Part shown: one piece after another, positions 40,205 to 50,068 of the stretch
Layout of the letters: each line of letters starts with the position of its first letter
How positions within the stretch are numbered: the stretch's first letter is position 1
NCBI GenBank assembly: GCA_949472775.1
Contig: CASWVG010000009.1
Location: 1 to 64,000, forward strand
Source of the DNA: an uncultured Lachnospiraceae bacterium
GTDB lineage: Bacteria; Bacillota; Clostridia; Lachnospirales; Lachnospiraceae
Reading direction: 5' to 3'
Length of the DNA: 64,000 nt
The notes under the pieces: model-generated
What the model saw: only the letters and a program-made list of their open reading frames with translations
Told to the model about the DNA's origin: nothing
Databases searched by the model: none
Translations under genes and position numbers: made by a program

Positions 40205-42505
40205 ATGGCAAATACGGATAATGTAAATCAATATGACAACGGCGGCGGTTCCGGCCCCGGCGGACCTGGAAACGGCGGCGGACCGAATGGCCCCGGCGGT
40301 CCGGGAGGAAGCGGCGGTGACCCGCGCAAGCAGAGTCTGATCATGCTTGTGGTGGCGGCGCTGATCACCCTCCTTTGCGTCAGCGTTTTTATGAAGATGC
40401 TGACGGGAGCCACCAATCAGGAGATCTCCTACAACGAATTTGTGAATAAGGTGGAGAATGGAGAGGTAAAGAGTGTGCAGGTCGGTTCTGACCGTATCAC
40501 GATCTACCCGAAAGCGGGGGAGAAGGATTCCGCTTTCCTCTATGCTTACGGTATGGGTGCGAGCACTTATTACACCGGCAAGATGGAGGATGATGACAAG
40601 CTGGCGGAGCGGCTTTTAAAGCACAATGTGGAGATGAAAAAGGAAGTTTCCGACAGTTCCAGCGTGATCATGACAGTGCTTCTGTATTACATTCTTCCGG
40701 TGCTTTTAATGTGGGGACTTTTGAGCCTTCTTTTCCGTCGCATGGGCGGCAAAGGCGGACCAATGGGCGTGGGAAAGAGTACGGCGAAGGCTTATGTGCA
40801 GAAGGAGACGGGCATCACCTTTCAGGATGTGGCAGGAGAGGACGAGGCGAAAGAGTCTCTGGTGGAAGTGGTAGATTTTCTTCATAACCCCGGTAAATAC
40901 TCCAAGATCGGCGCCAGACTTCCGAAAGGTGCACTTTTGGTGGGACCTCCCGGTACAGGTAAGACGCTACTGGCGAAGGCAGTGGCGGGCGAGGCGCATG
41001 TGCCTTTCTTTTCCCTGTCCGGTTCAGACTTTATCGAATTGTATGTGGGTGTGGGCGCGTCCCGTGTCCGCGACCTCTTTAAGGAGGCGGAGAAGAACGC
41101 CCCCTGTATCGTGTTTATCGACGAGATCGACGCCATCGGCAGAAGCCGTGACTCCAAGTACGGAGGCGGCAACGAGGAGCGGGAGCAGACACTCAACCAG
41201 CTTCTCTCCGAGATGGACGGTTTCGACGGAAAGAAGGGCATCATCATTCTGGCTGCGACCAACAGACCGGAAATTCTGGATAAGGCATTGCTTCGTCCGG
41301 GACGTTTCGACAGACGGATCATTGTGGATAAGCCTGATTTAAAGGGGCGTGTTGAGATTTTAAAAGTGCACTCCAAGGATGTGCTGATGGATGATTCCGT
41401 AGATTTGAATGAGATTGCGCTGGCGACTTCCGGCGCGGTCGGTTCCGATCTGGCAAATATGATCAACGAGGCGGCGATCAACGCCGTGAAGCTTGGCAGG
41501 GAATATGTGAGCCAGAAAGACCTGTTTGACGCAGTGGAGCAGGTGCTTGTCGGTAAGGAGAAGAAAGACCGCGTGATGAGCAAGGAGGAGCGAAAGATTG
41601 TCTCTTATCACGAGGTAGGTCATGCGCTTCTGAGCGCACTGCAGAAAAATTCGGAGCCGGTGCAGAAGATCACGATTGTGCCGCGTACTATGGGCGCGCT
41701 CGGCTATGTTATGCATGTGCCGGAGGAGGAAAAGTATCTGGACACCGAGGCTGAGCTTCGCGACAGGCTTGTGAGCCTTCTTGGCGGGCGCGCTGCGGAG
41801 GAGATTGTTTTCGACACGGTTACCACGGGCGCTGCGAACGATATTGAGCAGGCGACGAGCATTGCAAGGAATATGATTACCCGGTTCGGCATGAGCAAAA
41901 AGTTCGGGCTGATGGGTCTTGCCACGGTGGAAAGCCAGTATCTGGACGGCAGGGCATCGCTGACCTGCTCGGATGTGACGGCGGCGGATATTGACTCTGA
42001 GGTGATGAAGCTGCTTCATGAGAGTTATAAGAGGGCGAAGAAGCTTCTGAAAGAAAACCGTGAGATCATGGATAAGCTGGCTGCACATCTGATTGAGAAA
42101 GAGACGATCACGGGTAAGGAGTTTATGAAGATATACCGCAAGGAGAAGGGCATCCCGGAACCTGCGGAGGTGGAAGATGCCACGGCGGATAAGGCGGAAA
42201 AAGCGCCACAGGAGAATGCCGTGAAGCCGGAAGCACAGAGTCAGCCTGCAGCGCAGCCACAGGGGATGGTGAATCCTATGGGCCAGCCACAGGGTCAGCC
42301 TGCCGCCAATTTTCAGATGCCGCCGATGACAGGTGCGGGGCAGCAGGGTATGACGAATCCCGCGGGGCAGCCGCTGAACACGGCTGATACTTCGGGGCAG
42401 AACGAAAGAACGGACGGCACACAGCCGCAGAGTCAGCAGCCGGCAGGTCCCCGGGGCTTGTTTTCACAGGCACCCGACCCTGGGCATTCTTCGGAAGAAA
42501 AGTAG
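40205..42505 (+). CDS. ftsH: ATP-dependent zinc metalloprotease FtsH
   Basis: GPPGTGKTLLAKAVAGEA, SGSDFIELYVGVGASRVRDLF, HEVGH zinc site. Confidence 0.96.
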   Translation: MANTDNVNQYDNGGGSGPGGPGNGGGPNGPGGPGGSGGDPRKQSLIMLVVAALITLLCVSVFMKMLTGATNQEISYNEFVNKVENGEVKSVQVGSDRITIYPKAGEKDSAFLYAYGMGASTYYTGKMEDDDKLAERLLKHNVEMKKEVSDSSSVIMTVLLYYILPVLLMWGLLSLLFRRMGGKGGPMGVGKSTAKAYVQKETGITFQDVAGEDEAKESLVEVVDFLHNPGKYSKIGARLPKGALLVGPPGTGKTLLAKAVAGEAHVPFFSLSGSDFIELYVGVGASRVRDLFKEAEKNAPCIVFIDEIDAIGRSRDSKYGGGNEEREQTLNQLLSEMDGFDGKKGIIILAATNRPEILDKALLRPGRFDRRIIVDKPDLKGRVEILKVHSKDVLMDDSVDLNEIALATSGAVGSDLANMINEAAINAVKLGREYVSQKDLFDAVEQVLVGKEKKDRVMSKEERKIVSYHEVGHALLSALQKNSEPVQKITIVPRTMGALGYVMHVPEEEKYLDTEAELRDRLVSLLGGRAAEEIVFDTVTTGAANDIEQATSIARNMITRFGMSKKFGLMGLATVESQYLDGRASLTCSDVTAADIDSEVMKLLHESYKRAKKLLKENREIMDKLAAHLIEKETITGKEFMKIYRKEKGIPEPAEVEDATADKAEKAPQENAVKPEAQSQPAAQPQGMVNPMGQPQGQPAANFQMPPMTGAGQQGMTNPAGQPLNTADTSGQNERTDGTQPQSQQPAGPRGLFSQAPDPGHSSEEK

Positions 42506-42591
42506 TGTGTGTTTGGAGATGGGCAGGCATTAGTTTGCGCGTTTTGTATGCACCAGATATGTTGGTGGGGTTTTGGAATAATTATTGTGAT

Positions 42592-42629
42592 AAGGCAGGG
42601 TCTGGAAAAGACTTTGCCTTGTTTTCTTT
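42592..42629 (+). terminator. Rho-independent terminator after ftsH
   Basis: aaggcagggtct-ggaaa-agactttgcctt followed by gttttcttt. Confidence 0.7.
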
Positions 42630-42694
42630 ATCCGCCTCCTGTACAATAATGGGAGAAAACCTTCGGGAATGAAGAAAATGGCGAGGATTTTTGA

Positions 42695-44563
42695 ATGTTT
42701 GATTTCGACGAGGAATTAAAAAAGCTGCCCAATTCTCCGGGCGTATATCTGATGCATGACGGCAATGACACGATTATCTATGTGGGCAAGGCGGTAAATC
42801 TCCACAACCGTGTGCGTTCCTACTTCCGGAAGATTGTGGGGCGGGGACCGCAGATTGACCGGATGGTGGAGCAGATTGCGCGGTTTGAGTATATCGTGAC
42901 GGATTCTGAGCTGGAGGCCCTTGTCTTAGAGAACAATCTGATTAAGGAATACAGTCCGAAATATAACACGATGCTAAAGGACGACAAGACTTATCCTTAT
43001 ATCAAGGTGACGGTTGGAGAGGAATATCCGCGCATTTTTATTTCCCGGGAGATGAAGAAGGACAAGTCGAGATATTTCGGTCCCTATACAAGTGCGGCGG
43101 CGGTGAAGGACACGATAGACCTGATGAATAAGCTGTATCAGCTTAAGACCTGTAACCGCAAACTGCCCCGGGACATCGGACTGGAACGCCCCTGCCTGAA
43201 TTATCATATCAAACAGTGTGCGGCTCCCTGTCAGGGTTATATCAGCAAGGAGGAGTACCGGGCGCGGATTGACCAGGCGCTCGATTTTCTGAACGGCAAT
43301 TATAAACCTATGCTCCGTGAACTGGAACAGAAAATGACAGAAGCGTCAGAAAAAATGGAATTTGAGGAGGCAGCGGGATACCGGGATTTATATAACAGCG
43401 TAAAGAGTGTGGCGCAGAAACAGAAGATTACGGATTCCAACGGTGAGGACAAAGATATCATTGCGCTGGCGCTGGAGGAGCATGACGCTGTGGTGCAGGT
43501 GTTCTTTGTGCGTGACGGCAAGCTGATTGGCAGGGATCATTTTTACATGACTCATGTGGAGGACTGCGACAGCGCACAGATTCTTCTTGACTTTGTGAAA
43601 CAGTTTTATGCGGGAACGCCTTATATTCCGAAAGAGCTGATGCTGCAGGAGGAGATTGCGGACACGGAGATTCTGGAAAAGTGGCTCAGCTCAAGGAAGG
43701 GCGGCAGAGTCTACATCCGTGTGCCGAAAAAGGGCGCAAAGGAAAAACTGGTGGAGCTTGCCGCGCAGAACGCGAGGCTGATTTTAAGCCAGGACAAGGA
43801 GCGCATCCGCCGGGAGGAAGGGCGGACCATCGGTGCCATGAAGGAGATTGCGGCGCTTCTTGATCTGGAAGACGTGAGCCGTATGGAGGCTTTTGATATT
43901 TCCAATATAAGCGGCTTTGCCAATGTGGGCTCCATGGTGGTTTTTGAGAAGGGCAAAGCGAAGCGCAGCGATTACCGTAAGTTCCGCATCCAGTCCGTGT
44001 CCGGACCGGATGATTATGCCTGCATGAAGGAAGTGCTGACCAGACGTTTCATTCACGGTATGGAGGAGAAGGAGGATCTAGACCGCAGGCAGATGGATCA
44101 CACTTTCGGAAGTTTTACCAGGTTTCCCGATCTGCTTTTGATGGACGGCGGCAGGGGACAGGTAAATATCGCGCTGCAGGTGCTTGACGAGCTGCATCTG
44201 GATATTCCTGTCTGCGGTATGGTCAAGGACGATAACCACCGGACAAGGGGGCTGTATTATCACAATGTGGAGATTCCCATAGACACGCGCTCGGAAGGGT
44301 TTAAGCTGATTACCAGAATCCAGGACGAGGCGCACCGTTTCGCCATCGAGTATCATCGGTCACTGAGATCCAAGGCACAGGTAAAGTCGGTTCTTGACGA
44401 AATTCCCGGCGTGGGCCCCGCGAGGAGAAAGGCGCTGATGCGGCATTTCGGTTCCATCAATGAGATTAAGGAGGCGCCGGTGGAGAAACTGTGCGAGGTG
44501 CCCGAGATCCCGGAACACATCGGAAAGCAAATTTATGAGTTTTTCCGGACGGAGGAAAAATAG
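42695..44563 (+). CDS. uvrC: Excinuclease ABC subunit C
   Basis: GIY-YIG N-terminus [35 protein letters not shown]-terminal Hh[19 protein letters not shown]. Confidence 0.96.
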   Translation: MFDFDEELKKLPNSPGVYLMHDGNDTIIYVGKAVNLHNRVRSYFRKIVGRGPQIDRMVEQIARFEYIVTDSELEALVLENNLIKEYSPKYNTMLKDDKTYPYIKVTVGEEYPRIFISREMKKDKSRYFGPYTSAAAVKDTIDLMNKLYQLKTCNRKLPRDIGLERPCLNYHIKQCAAPCQGYISKEEYRARIDQALDFLNGNYKPMLRELEQKMTEASEKMEFEEAAGYRDLYNSVKSVAQKQKITDSNGEDKDIIALALEEHDAVVQVFFVRDGKLIGRDHFYMTHVEDCDSAQILLDFVKQFYAGTPYIPKELMLQEEIADTEILEKWLSSRKGGRVYIRVPKKGAKEKLVELAAQNARLILSQDKERIRREEGRTIGAMKEIAALLDLEDVSRMEAFDISNISGFANVGSMVVFEKGKAKRSDYRKFRIQSVSGPDDYACMKEVLTRRFIHGMEEKEDLDRRQMDHTFGSFTRFPDLLLMDGGRGQVNIALQVLDELHLDIPVCGMVKDDNHRTRGLYYHNVEIPIDTRSEGFKLITRIQDEAHRFAIEYHRSLRSKAQVKSVLDEIPGVGPARRKALMRHFGSINEIKEAPVEKLCEVPEIPEHIGKQIYEFFRTEEK

Positions 44564-44651
44564 GTGAGGACTTTGGGCGTACAGTGTGGTAATATAAATT
44601 ACAGCAATACATAACGTGAAAGCGCATGGACAGCGCGGAAATGAGGGAGCT

Positions 44652-45590
44652 ATGGCGAGCATCAATTTAACAAAAGTAATTGAGAAATTTAAGTGGGAGA
44701 ATCTGACGCCGGAAATCGACATCTCAAAGGTGAAGGTGACGCAGCCGGATATCAACAGACCGGCGCTGCAGCTTGCAGGGTATTTTGAACATTTTGAGAC
44801 AACGCGTCTGCAGATCGTCGGATTTGTGGAATACTCTTACATGAACGGTCTGGATGAGGACAGACAGAGGGAGATTTTTGAGAAGCTTCTGAATAACCCT
44901 CTGCCGGGCATTCTGTTCTGCCGGGAGCTGTATCCGAATGAAATTTTCAGGGAGGTTGCGGTCAGACATGGCGTGCCGCTTCTGATGAGCAAGAAGGCGA
45001 CGTCGGCTTGTATGGCGGAAGTGATCCGCTGGCTGAACGTAAAACTTGCCCCCTGCATTTCCGTGCACGGCGTACTGGTGGACGTTTACGGCGAGGGCGT
45101 CCTGATTACGGGTGAGAGCGGCATCGGTAAATCTGAGGCAGCGCTTGAGCTGATTAAGAGAGGACACCGTCTGGTGACGGATGATGTGGTGGAGATCAGA
45201 CGTGTCAGCGAGGATACGCTGATCGGCTCCGCACCGGATATCACAAAGCACTTTATTGAGCTGCGCGGTATCGGTATTGTTGATGTAAAGGCGTTGTTCG
45301 GTGCGTCCAGCGTAAGGGATACACAGAACATAGATCTGGTTATCCGTCTGGAAGACTGGGACAAAGATAAAGAGTACGACCGTCTGGGTCTGGAGGAGGA
45401 GTACACGGAGTATCTGGGCAACCGCGTGGTCTGCCACAGCATTCCGATCAGACCTGGCCGTAATCTGGCGATTATCTGCGAGTCTGCGGCGGTTAACCAC
45501 CGTCAGAAGAAGATGGGTTACAATGCGGCGCAGGAGCTGTATAAACGTGTGCAGAATTCTCTTGCCCACGGCAGAGAGGATGAGGATTAA
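44652..45590 (+). CDS. hprK: HPr kinase/phosphorylase
   Basis: VLITGESGIGKSEAALELIKRGHRLVTDDVVEIRR; ELRGIGIVDVKALFG. Confidence 0.95.
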   Translation: MASINLTKVIEKFKWENLTPEIDISKVKVTQPDINRPALQLAGYFEHFETTRLQIVGFVEYSYMNGLDEDRQREIFEKLLNNPLPGILFCRELYPNEIFREVAVRHGVPLLMSKKATSACMAEVIRWLNVKLAPCISVHGVLVDVYGEGVLITGESGIGKSEAALELIKRGHRLVTDDVVEIRRVSEDTLIGSAPDITKHFIELRGIGIVDVKALFGASSVRDTQNIDLVIRLEDWDKDKEYDRLGLEEEYTEYLGNRVVCHSIPIRPGRNLAIICESAAVNHRQKKMGYNAAQELYKRVQNSLAHGREDED

Positions 45591-45628
45591 ACGAAAAGAA
45601 CCTGATTTGAGATTAGGAGGGAAACCGT

Positions 45629-46564
45629 ATGGCAAATTATATATTTGGAGTAGACGTAGGCGGGACATCCGTCAAGATGGGATTATTTGATACAGAGGGT
45701 AACGTTTTGGATAAGTGGGAGATTCCCACAAGAACGGAAAACCACGGGGAGAAGATTCTTCCCGATATCGCGGCAAGCATTCAGGAAAAGATGGCGCAGA
45801 AGTCTATTGCAAAAGAGGATGTGGCAGGCGTCGGTATCGGTGCTCCGGGTCCTGTGGAGAAAAGCGGGATTGTGCACAAAGCCGTTAATCTCGGCTGGGA
45901 AGAGATGAATATGAAGGAAGAGCTTACCAGGCTGCTTGGTGGGATGCGTGTGGAGGGCGGTAACGACGCCAACGTGGCGGCGCTCGGTGAGATGTGGAAG
46001 GGCGGTGGCCAGGGACATAAAAACCTGGTGGCAGTTACACTGGGCACAGGCGTAGGCGGTGGCATTATCATAAACGGCGAGATTATGACGGGTTCGACGG
46101 GCGCGGGCGGTGAGATCGGCCATATTCATGTGGAGGATAACGAGACGGAAGCCTGTGGCTGCGGGAATTTTGGATGTCTGGAGGAGTACGCTTCCGCTAC
46201 GGGAATCACCAGACTTGCAAACCGTGCGCTGAAAGCAAGCGACAAGGACAGTGTTCTGAGGAAGGGCGAGGTGTCTGCGAAAGCTGTGTTTGACGCGGTT
46301 AAGGAAGGCGATGAACTGGCGATAGAGGTGGCAAAACAGTTCGGAGAGTATCTGGGCAAGGGTCTGGGTGTGATTGCGGGCATTATTAATCCGGAGATTT
46401 TTGTGATTGGCGGCGGCGTGTCCAAGGCGGGAGAAGTGTTGTTTGACTATATCAGACCTTCCTTCGAGAGAACAGCGTTTCATGGCAGCCAGAATGTGAT
46501 TTTCGCCCTGGCGACCCTGGGCAATGATGCGGGCATCTACGGCGCGGCACGGCTGCTTTTATAA
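45629..46564 (+). CDS. glk: ROK family glucokinase
   Basis: FGVDVGGTSVKMGLFD; GEIGHIHVEDNETEACGCGNFGCLEEYAS ROK zinc motif. Confidence 0.92.
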   Translation: MANYIFGVDVGGTSVKMGLFDTEGNVLDKWEIPTRTENHGEKILPDIAASIQEKMAQKSIAKEDVAGVGIGAPGPVEKSGIVHKAVNLGWEEMNMKEELTRLLGGMRVEGGNDANVAALGEMWKGGGQGHKNLVAVTLGTGVGGGIIINGEIMTGSTGAGGEIGHIHVEDNETEACGCGNFGCLEEYASATGITRLANRALKASDKDSVLRKGEVSAKAVFDAVKEGDELAIEVAKQFGEYLGKGLGVIAGIINPEIFVIGGGVSKAGEVLFDYIRPSFERTAFHGSQNVIFALATLGNDAGIYGAARLLL

Positions 46565-46623
46565 AGTCCGTAGAGGAGCTGACTTAGCTTTGTCCCATCT
46601 GGGGAAGCTGCAAAACAGCGGTT

Positions 46624-46731
46624 ATGAGAATAGTAGTACTGGCATGTTTCTTGTTTGGCTGGATATATTATATAAGTAAATATAAAAAAGGTAACTGTAA
46701 AAGTACGAAACAGTTACTGGAGCGGGAGTAA
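46624..46731 (+). CDS. Putative 35-aa small membrane protein
   Basis: Translation MRIVVLACFLFGWIYYISKYKKGNCKSTKQLLERE; single hydrophobic segment plus basic tail; stop 3 nt before the murB start. Weak RBS. Confidence 0.35.
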   Translation: MRIVVLACFLFGWIYYISKYKKGNCKSTKQLLERE

Positions 46732-46734
46732 ATT

Positions 46735-47646
46735 TTGAGTACATCAATGTATGAGCATATCAAAACGATTGTGCCTGAAGGGAGGCTTCTGTTTCACGAG
46801 CCCATGAGCAGGCACACCACTTTCCGGGTGGGCGGCGAGGCGGAATGCATGGCCGTCGTGGAGACGAAGGAGGAACTGTCGAAGCTGATTTCCTATCTGG
46901 GACGGATTGAGCAGGATTATTTTGTTTTGGGTAACGGCAGCAATCTTCTGGTAGGAGATAAGGGCTACCGTGGGATCATCGTAAAACTGGGTTCTCGGCT
47001 GAGCGCAATCGGTGTGGATAAAAATCATATCGCGACGGGTGCGGGCGCGCTGCTTTCCCGGGTGGCATATGTGGCCAGGGATGCGGGCTTAAGCGGTCTG
47101 GAGTTTGCGGCGGGGATTCCCGGCAGCATCGGTGGCGGCATTGTGATGAATGCCGGCGCTTACGGCGGGGAGATGAAACAGGTCGTGCAGATGGTTCGTG
47201 TGATGGACAAAGAGGGAGAAATTCTGACGCTGGACAATGACACCATGGAGTTTGGTTACCGTACCAGTATCATCAAGGACAGACCGTTTATCGTGTTGGG
47301 GGTAGTTCTCAGACTGACACCCGGCGATAAGGCAGAAATCAGCGCGAAGATGGAAGAACTGATGAGACAGCGCAAGGGCAAGCAGCCTCTTGAATATCCC
47401 AGTGCGGGAAGTACCTTTAAGCGGCCGGAAGGATATTATGCAGGCAAGCTTATTATGGACGCGGGACTTAGAGGCTACCGCATCGGCGGCGCGCAGGTGT
47501 CCGAGAAACATTGTGGCTTTGTGATTAACGCAGGCGGCGCGACGGCAGCGGATATTAGGGAAGTGATCGAGGAAGTGCAGGAGCGCGTGTTGGACCGATT
47601 TCATGTGCGGCTCGAACGGGAGGTCATTTTTTTGGGAGATTTTTAG
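46735..47646 (+). CDS. murB: UDP-N-acetylenolpyruvoylglucosamine reductase
   Basis: HTTFRVGGEAE, LGNGSNLLVGDKGYRG, GLEFAAGIPGSIGGGIVMNAGAYGGEM; TTG start. Confidence 0.94.
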   Translation: MSTSMYEHIKTIVPEGRLLFHEPMSRHTTFRVGGEAECMAVVETKEELSKLISYLGRIEQDYFVLGNGSNLLVGDKGYRGIIVKLGSRLSAIGVDKNHIATGAGALLSRVAYVARDAGLSGLEFAAGIPGSIGGGIVMNAGAYGGEMKQVVQMVRVMDKEGEILTLDNDTMEFGYRTSIIKDRPFIVLGVVLRLTPGDKAEISAKMEELMRQRKGKQPLEYPSAGSTFKRPEGYYAGKLIMDAGLRGYRIGGAQVSEKHCGFVINAGGATAADIREVIEEVQERVLDRFHVRLEREVIFLGDF

Positions 47647-47647
47647 T

Positions 47648-48505
47648 ATGAGATTTGTAATAGTGACAGGGATGAGCGGTTCGGGAAAACGAACCGCCAT
47701 GAAAATGTTGGAAGATCTGGGCTTTTACTGTGTGGACAATCTGCCGGTAGCGCTGATTGAGAAGTTTGCGGAGCTGATTACGACGCCCGCAAGCGAGGTC
47801 AATAAGGTGGCGCTTGGGCTGGATGTGCGCGCGGACCAGTCTTTTAGCGGTGTGCGCCGCATTCTGGATCAACTGAAAGAAAATGGCTACCTGTTTGAAA
47901 TGCTTTTTCTGGAGGCGGGTGATGATGTTCTTCTAAAGCGTTACAAGGAGACGAGAAGGCTGCATCCGCTTTCCCCGGAGGGCAGGGTGGAAGAGGGAAT
48001 CCATAGGGAGAGGGAAATCCTGAAGGAGATCCGGGAAAAGGCGGATTACATCATTGACACTTCCTATTTGCTTACAAGAGAGCTGAAAGAAGAAATTGAT
48101 GATATTTTTGTGAGGAATAAGGAATATAATTCATTGATTGTGACAATCCTGTCCTTCGGCTTTAAGAAGGGCATTCCGGCAGACGCTGATCTGGTGTTTG
48201 ATGTGCGTTTTCTTCCGAATCCCTTCTATATAGACGAGCTGAAATATAAGACGGGCAATGACAAAGAGGTGCAGGACTATGTGATGTCCTACCCGGAGGC
48301 GGGCGCTTTTCTGCAAAAACTGACGGACATGCTGGATTTTCTGATTCCCAACTATGTGAAGGAGGGCAAACACCAGCTTGTAATTGGTATCGGCTGCACC
48401 GGAGGAAAACACAGGAGCGTGACGCTTGCCAATGCTCTTTGCGCAGGACTTAAGGATCACGGAACCTACGGTGTGAAACTGTACCACAGGGATGTGGATA
48501 AATAA
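47648..48505 (+). CDS. rapZ: RNase adapter protein RapZ (YvcJ family nucleotide-binding protein)
   Basis: MRFVIVTGMSGSGKRTAMKMLEDLGFYCVDNLPVALI; IGIGCTGGKHRSVTLA. Confidence 0.94.
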   Translation: MRFVIVTGMSGSGKRTAMKMLEDLGFYCVDNLPVALIEKFAELITTPASEVNKVALGLDVRADQSFSGVRRILDQLKENGYLFEMLFLEAGDDVLLKRYKETRRLHPLSPEGRVEEGIHREREILKEIREKADYIIDTSYLLTRELKEEIDDIFVRNKEYNSLIVTILSFGFKKGIPADADLVFDVRFLPNPFYIDELKYKTGNDKEVQDYVMSYPEAGAFLQKLTDMLDFLIPNYVKEGKHQLVIGIGCTGGKHRSVTLANALCAGLKDHGTYGVKLYHRDVDK

Positions 48506-48628
48506 GTAACCAGTCGTACACTATTTTGCGGGCAAAAACGCTTTGCATGGGATTTTGGAGAATTTTGTGTGCATCATGTGTGACAGGGAAGCCGAAGGCT
48601 GAATTGTTACATAAATAGAGGATGAAAT

Positions 48629-49531
48629 ATGTCTTTTTCGGGAACGGTAAAAGAAGAACTTTCGGGCCATGTAAGTTCTGCCAGACATTGCCAGCTTGCG
48701 GAACTTGCCGCGCTTCTGCAGTATAATGGCGGCGTCTGCGATGGCGGGAAACACCTTTGTCTGGATATGGAAAATGAGACAGTTGCGAGAAAATGCTTTA
48801 CATTACTAAAAAAAACATTTAATATAGATACTGTTATGCGGAGCAGGCAGCGGCTGATTCCCGACGACACTACAGAGTGCAGGGTGATAGAGGCGCTGTA
48901 TCTTGCAAAGGAAGAGAATGGAAGGATTGCATTAACCAAGACGGTCAATTCTCTCCTGATAAAACATTCCTGCTGTGCAAGAGCCTGGCTGCGCGGCGCT
49001 TTTTTGAGTGTGGGTTCTATGAGCGATCCGAGGAAAAGCTATCATCTGGAGTTTGTCTGTGATGAGAAGGCACAGGCAGTACAGCTTCAGGAGGTTCTTT
49101 CGGAATTTCAGATTGAGGCAAGAATCATAGGACGAAAGAAATATCAGGTGGTCTATCTGAAAGAGGGCGCGGGTATTGTAGATCTCTTAAACGTAATGGG
49201 AGCGCATGTATCTCTGATGGAATTGGAAAATATGAGAATCTTGAAAGAGATGCGAAACTCGATCAACAGGAGGGTGAACTGTGAGACCGCCAACATTTCC
49301 AAGACAGTGACGGCGGCAGGCAGACAGATTGAGGATATCCTTTTGATCAGAGACAAGTACGGGTTTGAAAATCTGCCAGATAATCTGCGGCAGATGGCGG
49401 AAGTCAGATTGGAATATCCGGATGCCGCATTGAAAGAGCTTGGCGGGTATCTGGAGCCGGTTGTGGGGAAATCAGGGGTGAATCACAGGTTACGCAGGCT
49501 GAGTGAAATTGCTGAAAAGATCAGATCATAA
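48629..49531 (+). CDS. whiA: DNA-binding protein WhiA
   Basis: MSFSGTVKEELSGH...CCARAWLRGAFLSVGSMSDPRKSYHLEFVC; NRRVNCETANISKTVTAAGRQIEDI. Confidence 0.94.
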   Translation: MSFSGTVKEELSGHVSSARHCQLAELAALLQYNGGVCDGGKHLCLDMENETVARKCFTLLKKTFNIDTVMRSRQRLIPDDTTECRVIEALYLAKEENGRIALTKTVNSLLIKHSCCARAWLRGAFLSVGSMSDPRKSYHLEFVCDEKAQAVQLQEVLSEFQIEARIIGRKKYQVVYLKEGAGIVDLLNVMGAHVSLMELENMRILKEMRNSINRRVNCETANISKTVTAAGRQIEDILLIRDKYGFENLPDNLRQMAEVRLEYPDAALKELGGYLEPVVGKSGVNHRLRRLSEIAEKIRS

Positions 49532-49608
49532 CTGTTCAGTACCTTCACAGATGAATTATATGCTTACGGTCTCAGCAGCAAATGCTTCGACCTGTGCTGG
49601 ATAGTTAC
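49530..49608. repeat. Palindromic intergenic repeat, copy 2 (overlaps whiA stop)
   Basis: aactgttcag...aaatgcttcgacctgtgctggatagttac; 29-nt end matches copy 1 at 26/29. Confidence 0.65.
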
Positions 49609-49668
49609 ATTAGATCATAATAAATAAGAGGCGGAGTGCCTCGAAAAGAAAAAGAGGAGGAAAATATT

Positions 49669-49923
49669 ATGATTCAGAAGTCAATCCAGATCAAACTGGA
49701 GACGGGTCTTGAAGCGCGCCCGGTAGCCATGCTCGTGCAGGTGGCAAGTCAGTTTGAGAGCACCGTTTATCTTGGTTCCGACAACAAGAAAGTAAACGCG
49801 AAGAGTATTATGGGCATGATGAGCATGGGACTCGAGAGCGGGGCTGAGGTGATGGTTACTGCGGATGGAGCCGACGAGGAGACGGCTGTTGCGGAAATCG
49901 AGAAATTCCTGACCACCAGATAA
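49669..49923 (+). CDS. crh: HPr family protein, Crh-like (Glu at catalytic His position, regulatory Ser retained)
   Basis: MIQKSIQIKLETGLEARPVAMLVQVASQFESTVYLGSDNKKVNAKSIMGMMSMGLESG; GLEARP instead of GLHARP, KSIMG retained; located after whiA. Confidence 0.85.
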   Translation: MIQKSIQIKLETGLEARPVAMLVQVASQFESTVYLGSDNKKVNAKSIMGMMSMGLESGAEVMVTADGADEETAVAEIEKFLTTR

Positions 49924-49968
49924 GGACGGGTGTGACAGGATTGACATTTGATAAGGCATAATGTGTGG

Positions 49969-50020
49969 GCTGTTCAGAATCCTGTGACGCGATACGCGGA
50001 TGAGATTCTGGGCAGCTTCT
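49969..50020 (+). terminator. Hairpin after the Crh/HPr gene
   Basis: gctgttcagaatc/gattctgggcagc imperfect stem followed by ttctta. Confidence 0.45.
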
Positions 50021-50068
50021 TATTATGTAGGCAGGAAAGGCAATAAAACTATAATCAGGAGGGAACTT

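Noticed and set aside
44724-45668. 314-aa minus ORF opposite hprK
   Set aside because: Antisense to a conserved gene; no domain recognised.
39928-49608. CRISPR array or direct-repeat array
   Set aside because: Only two related palindromic repeats ~9.6 kb apart; no regularly spaced repeats anywhere in the window.
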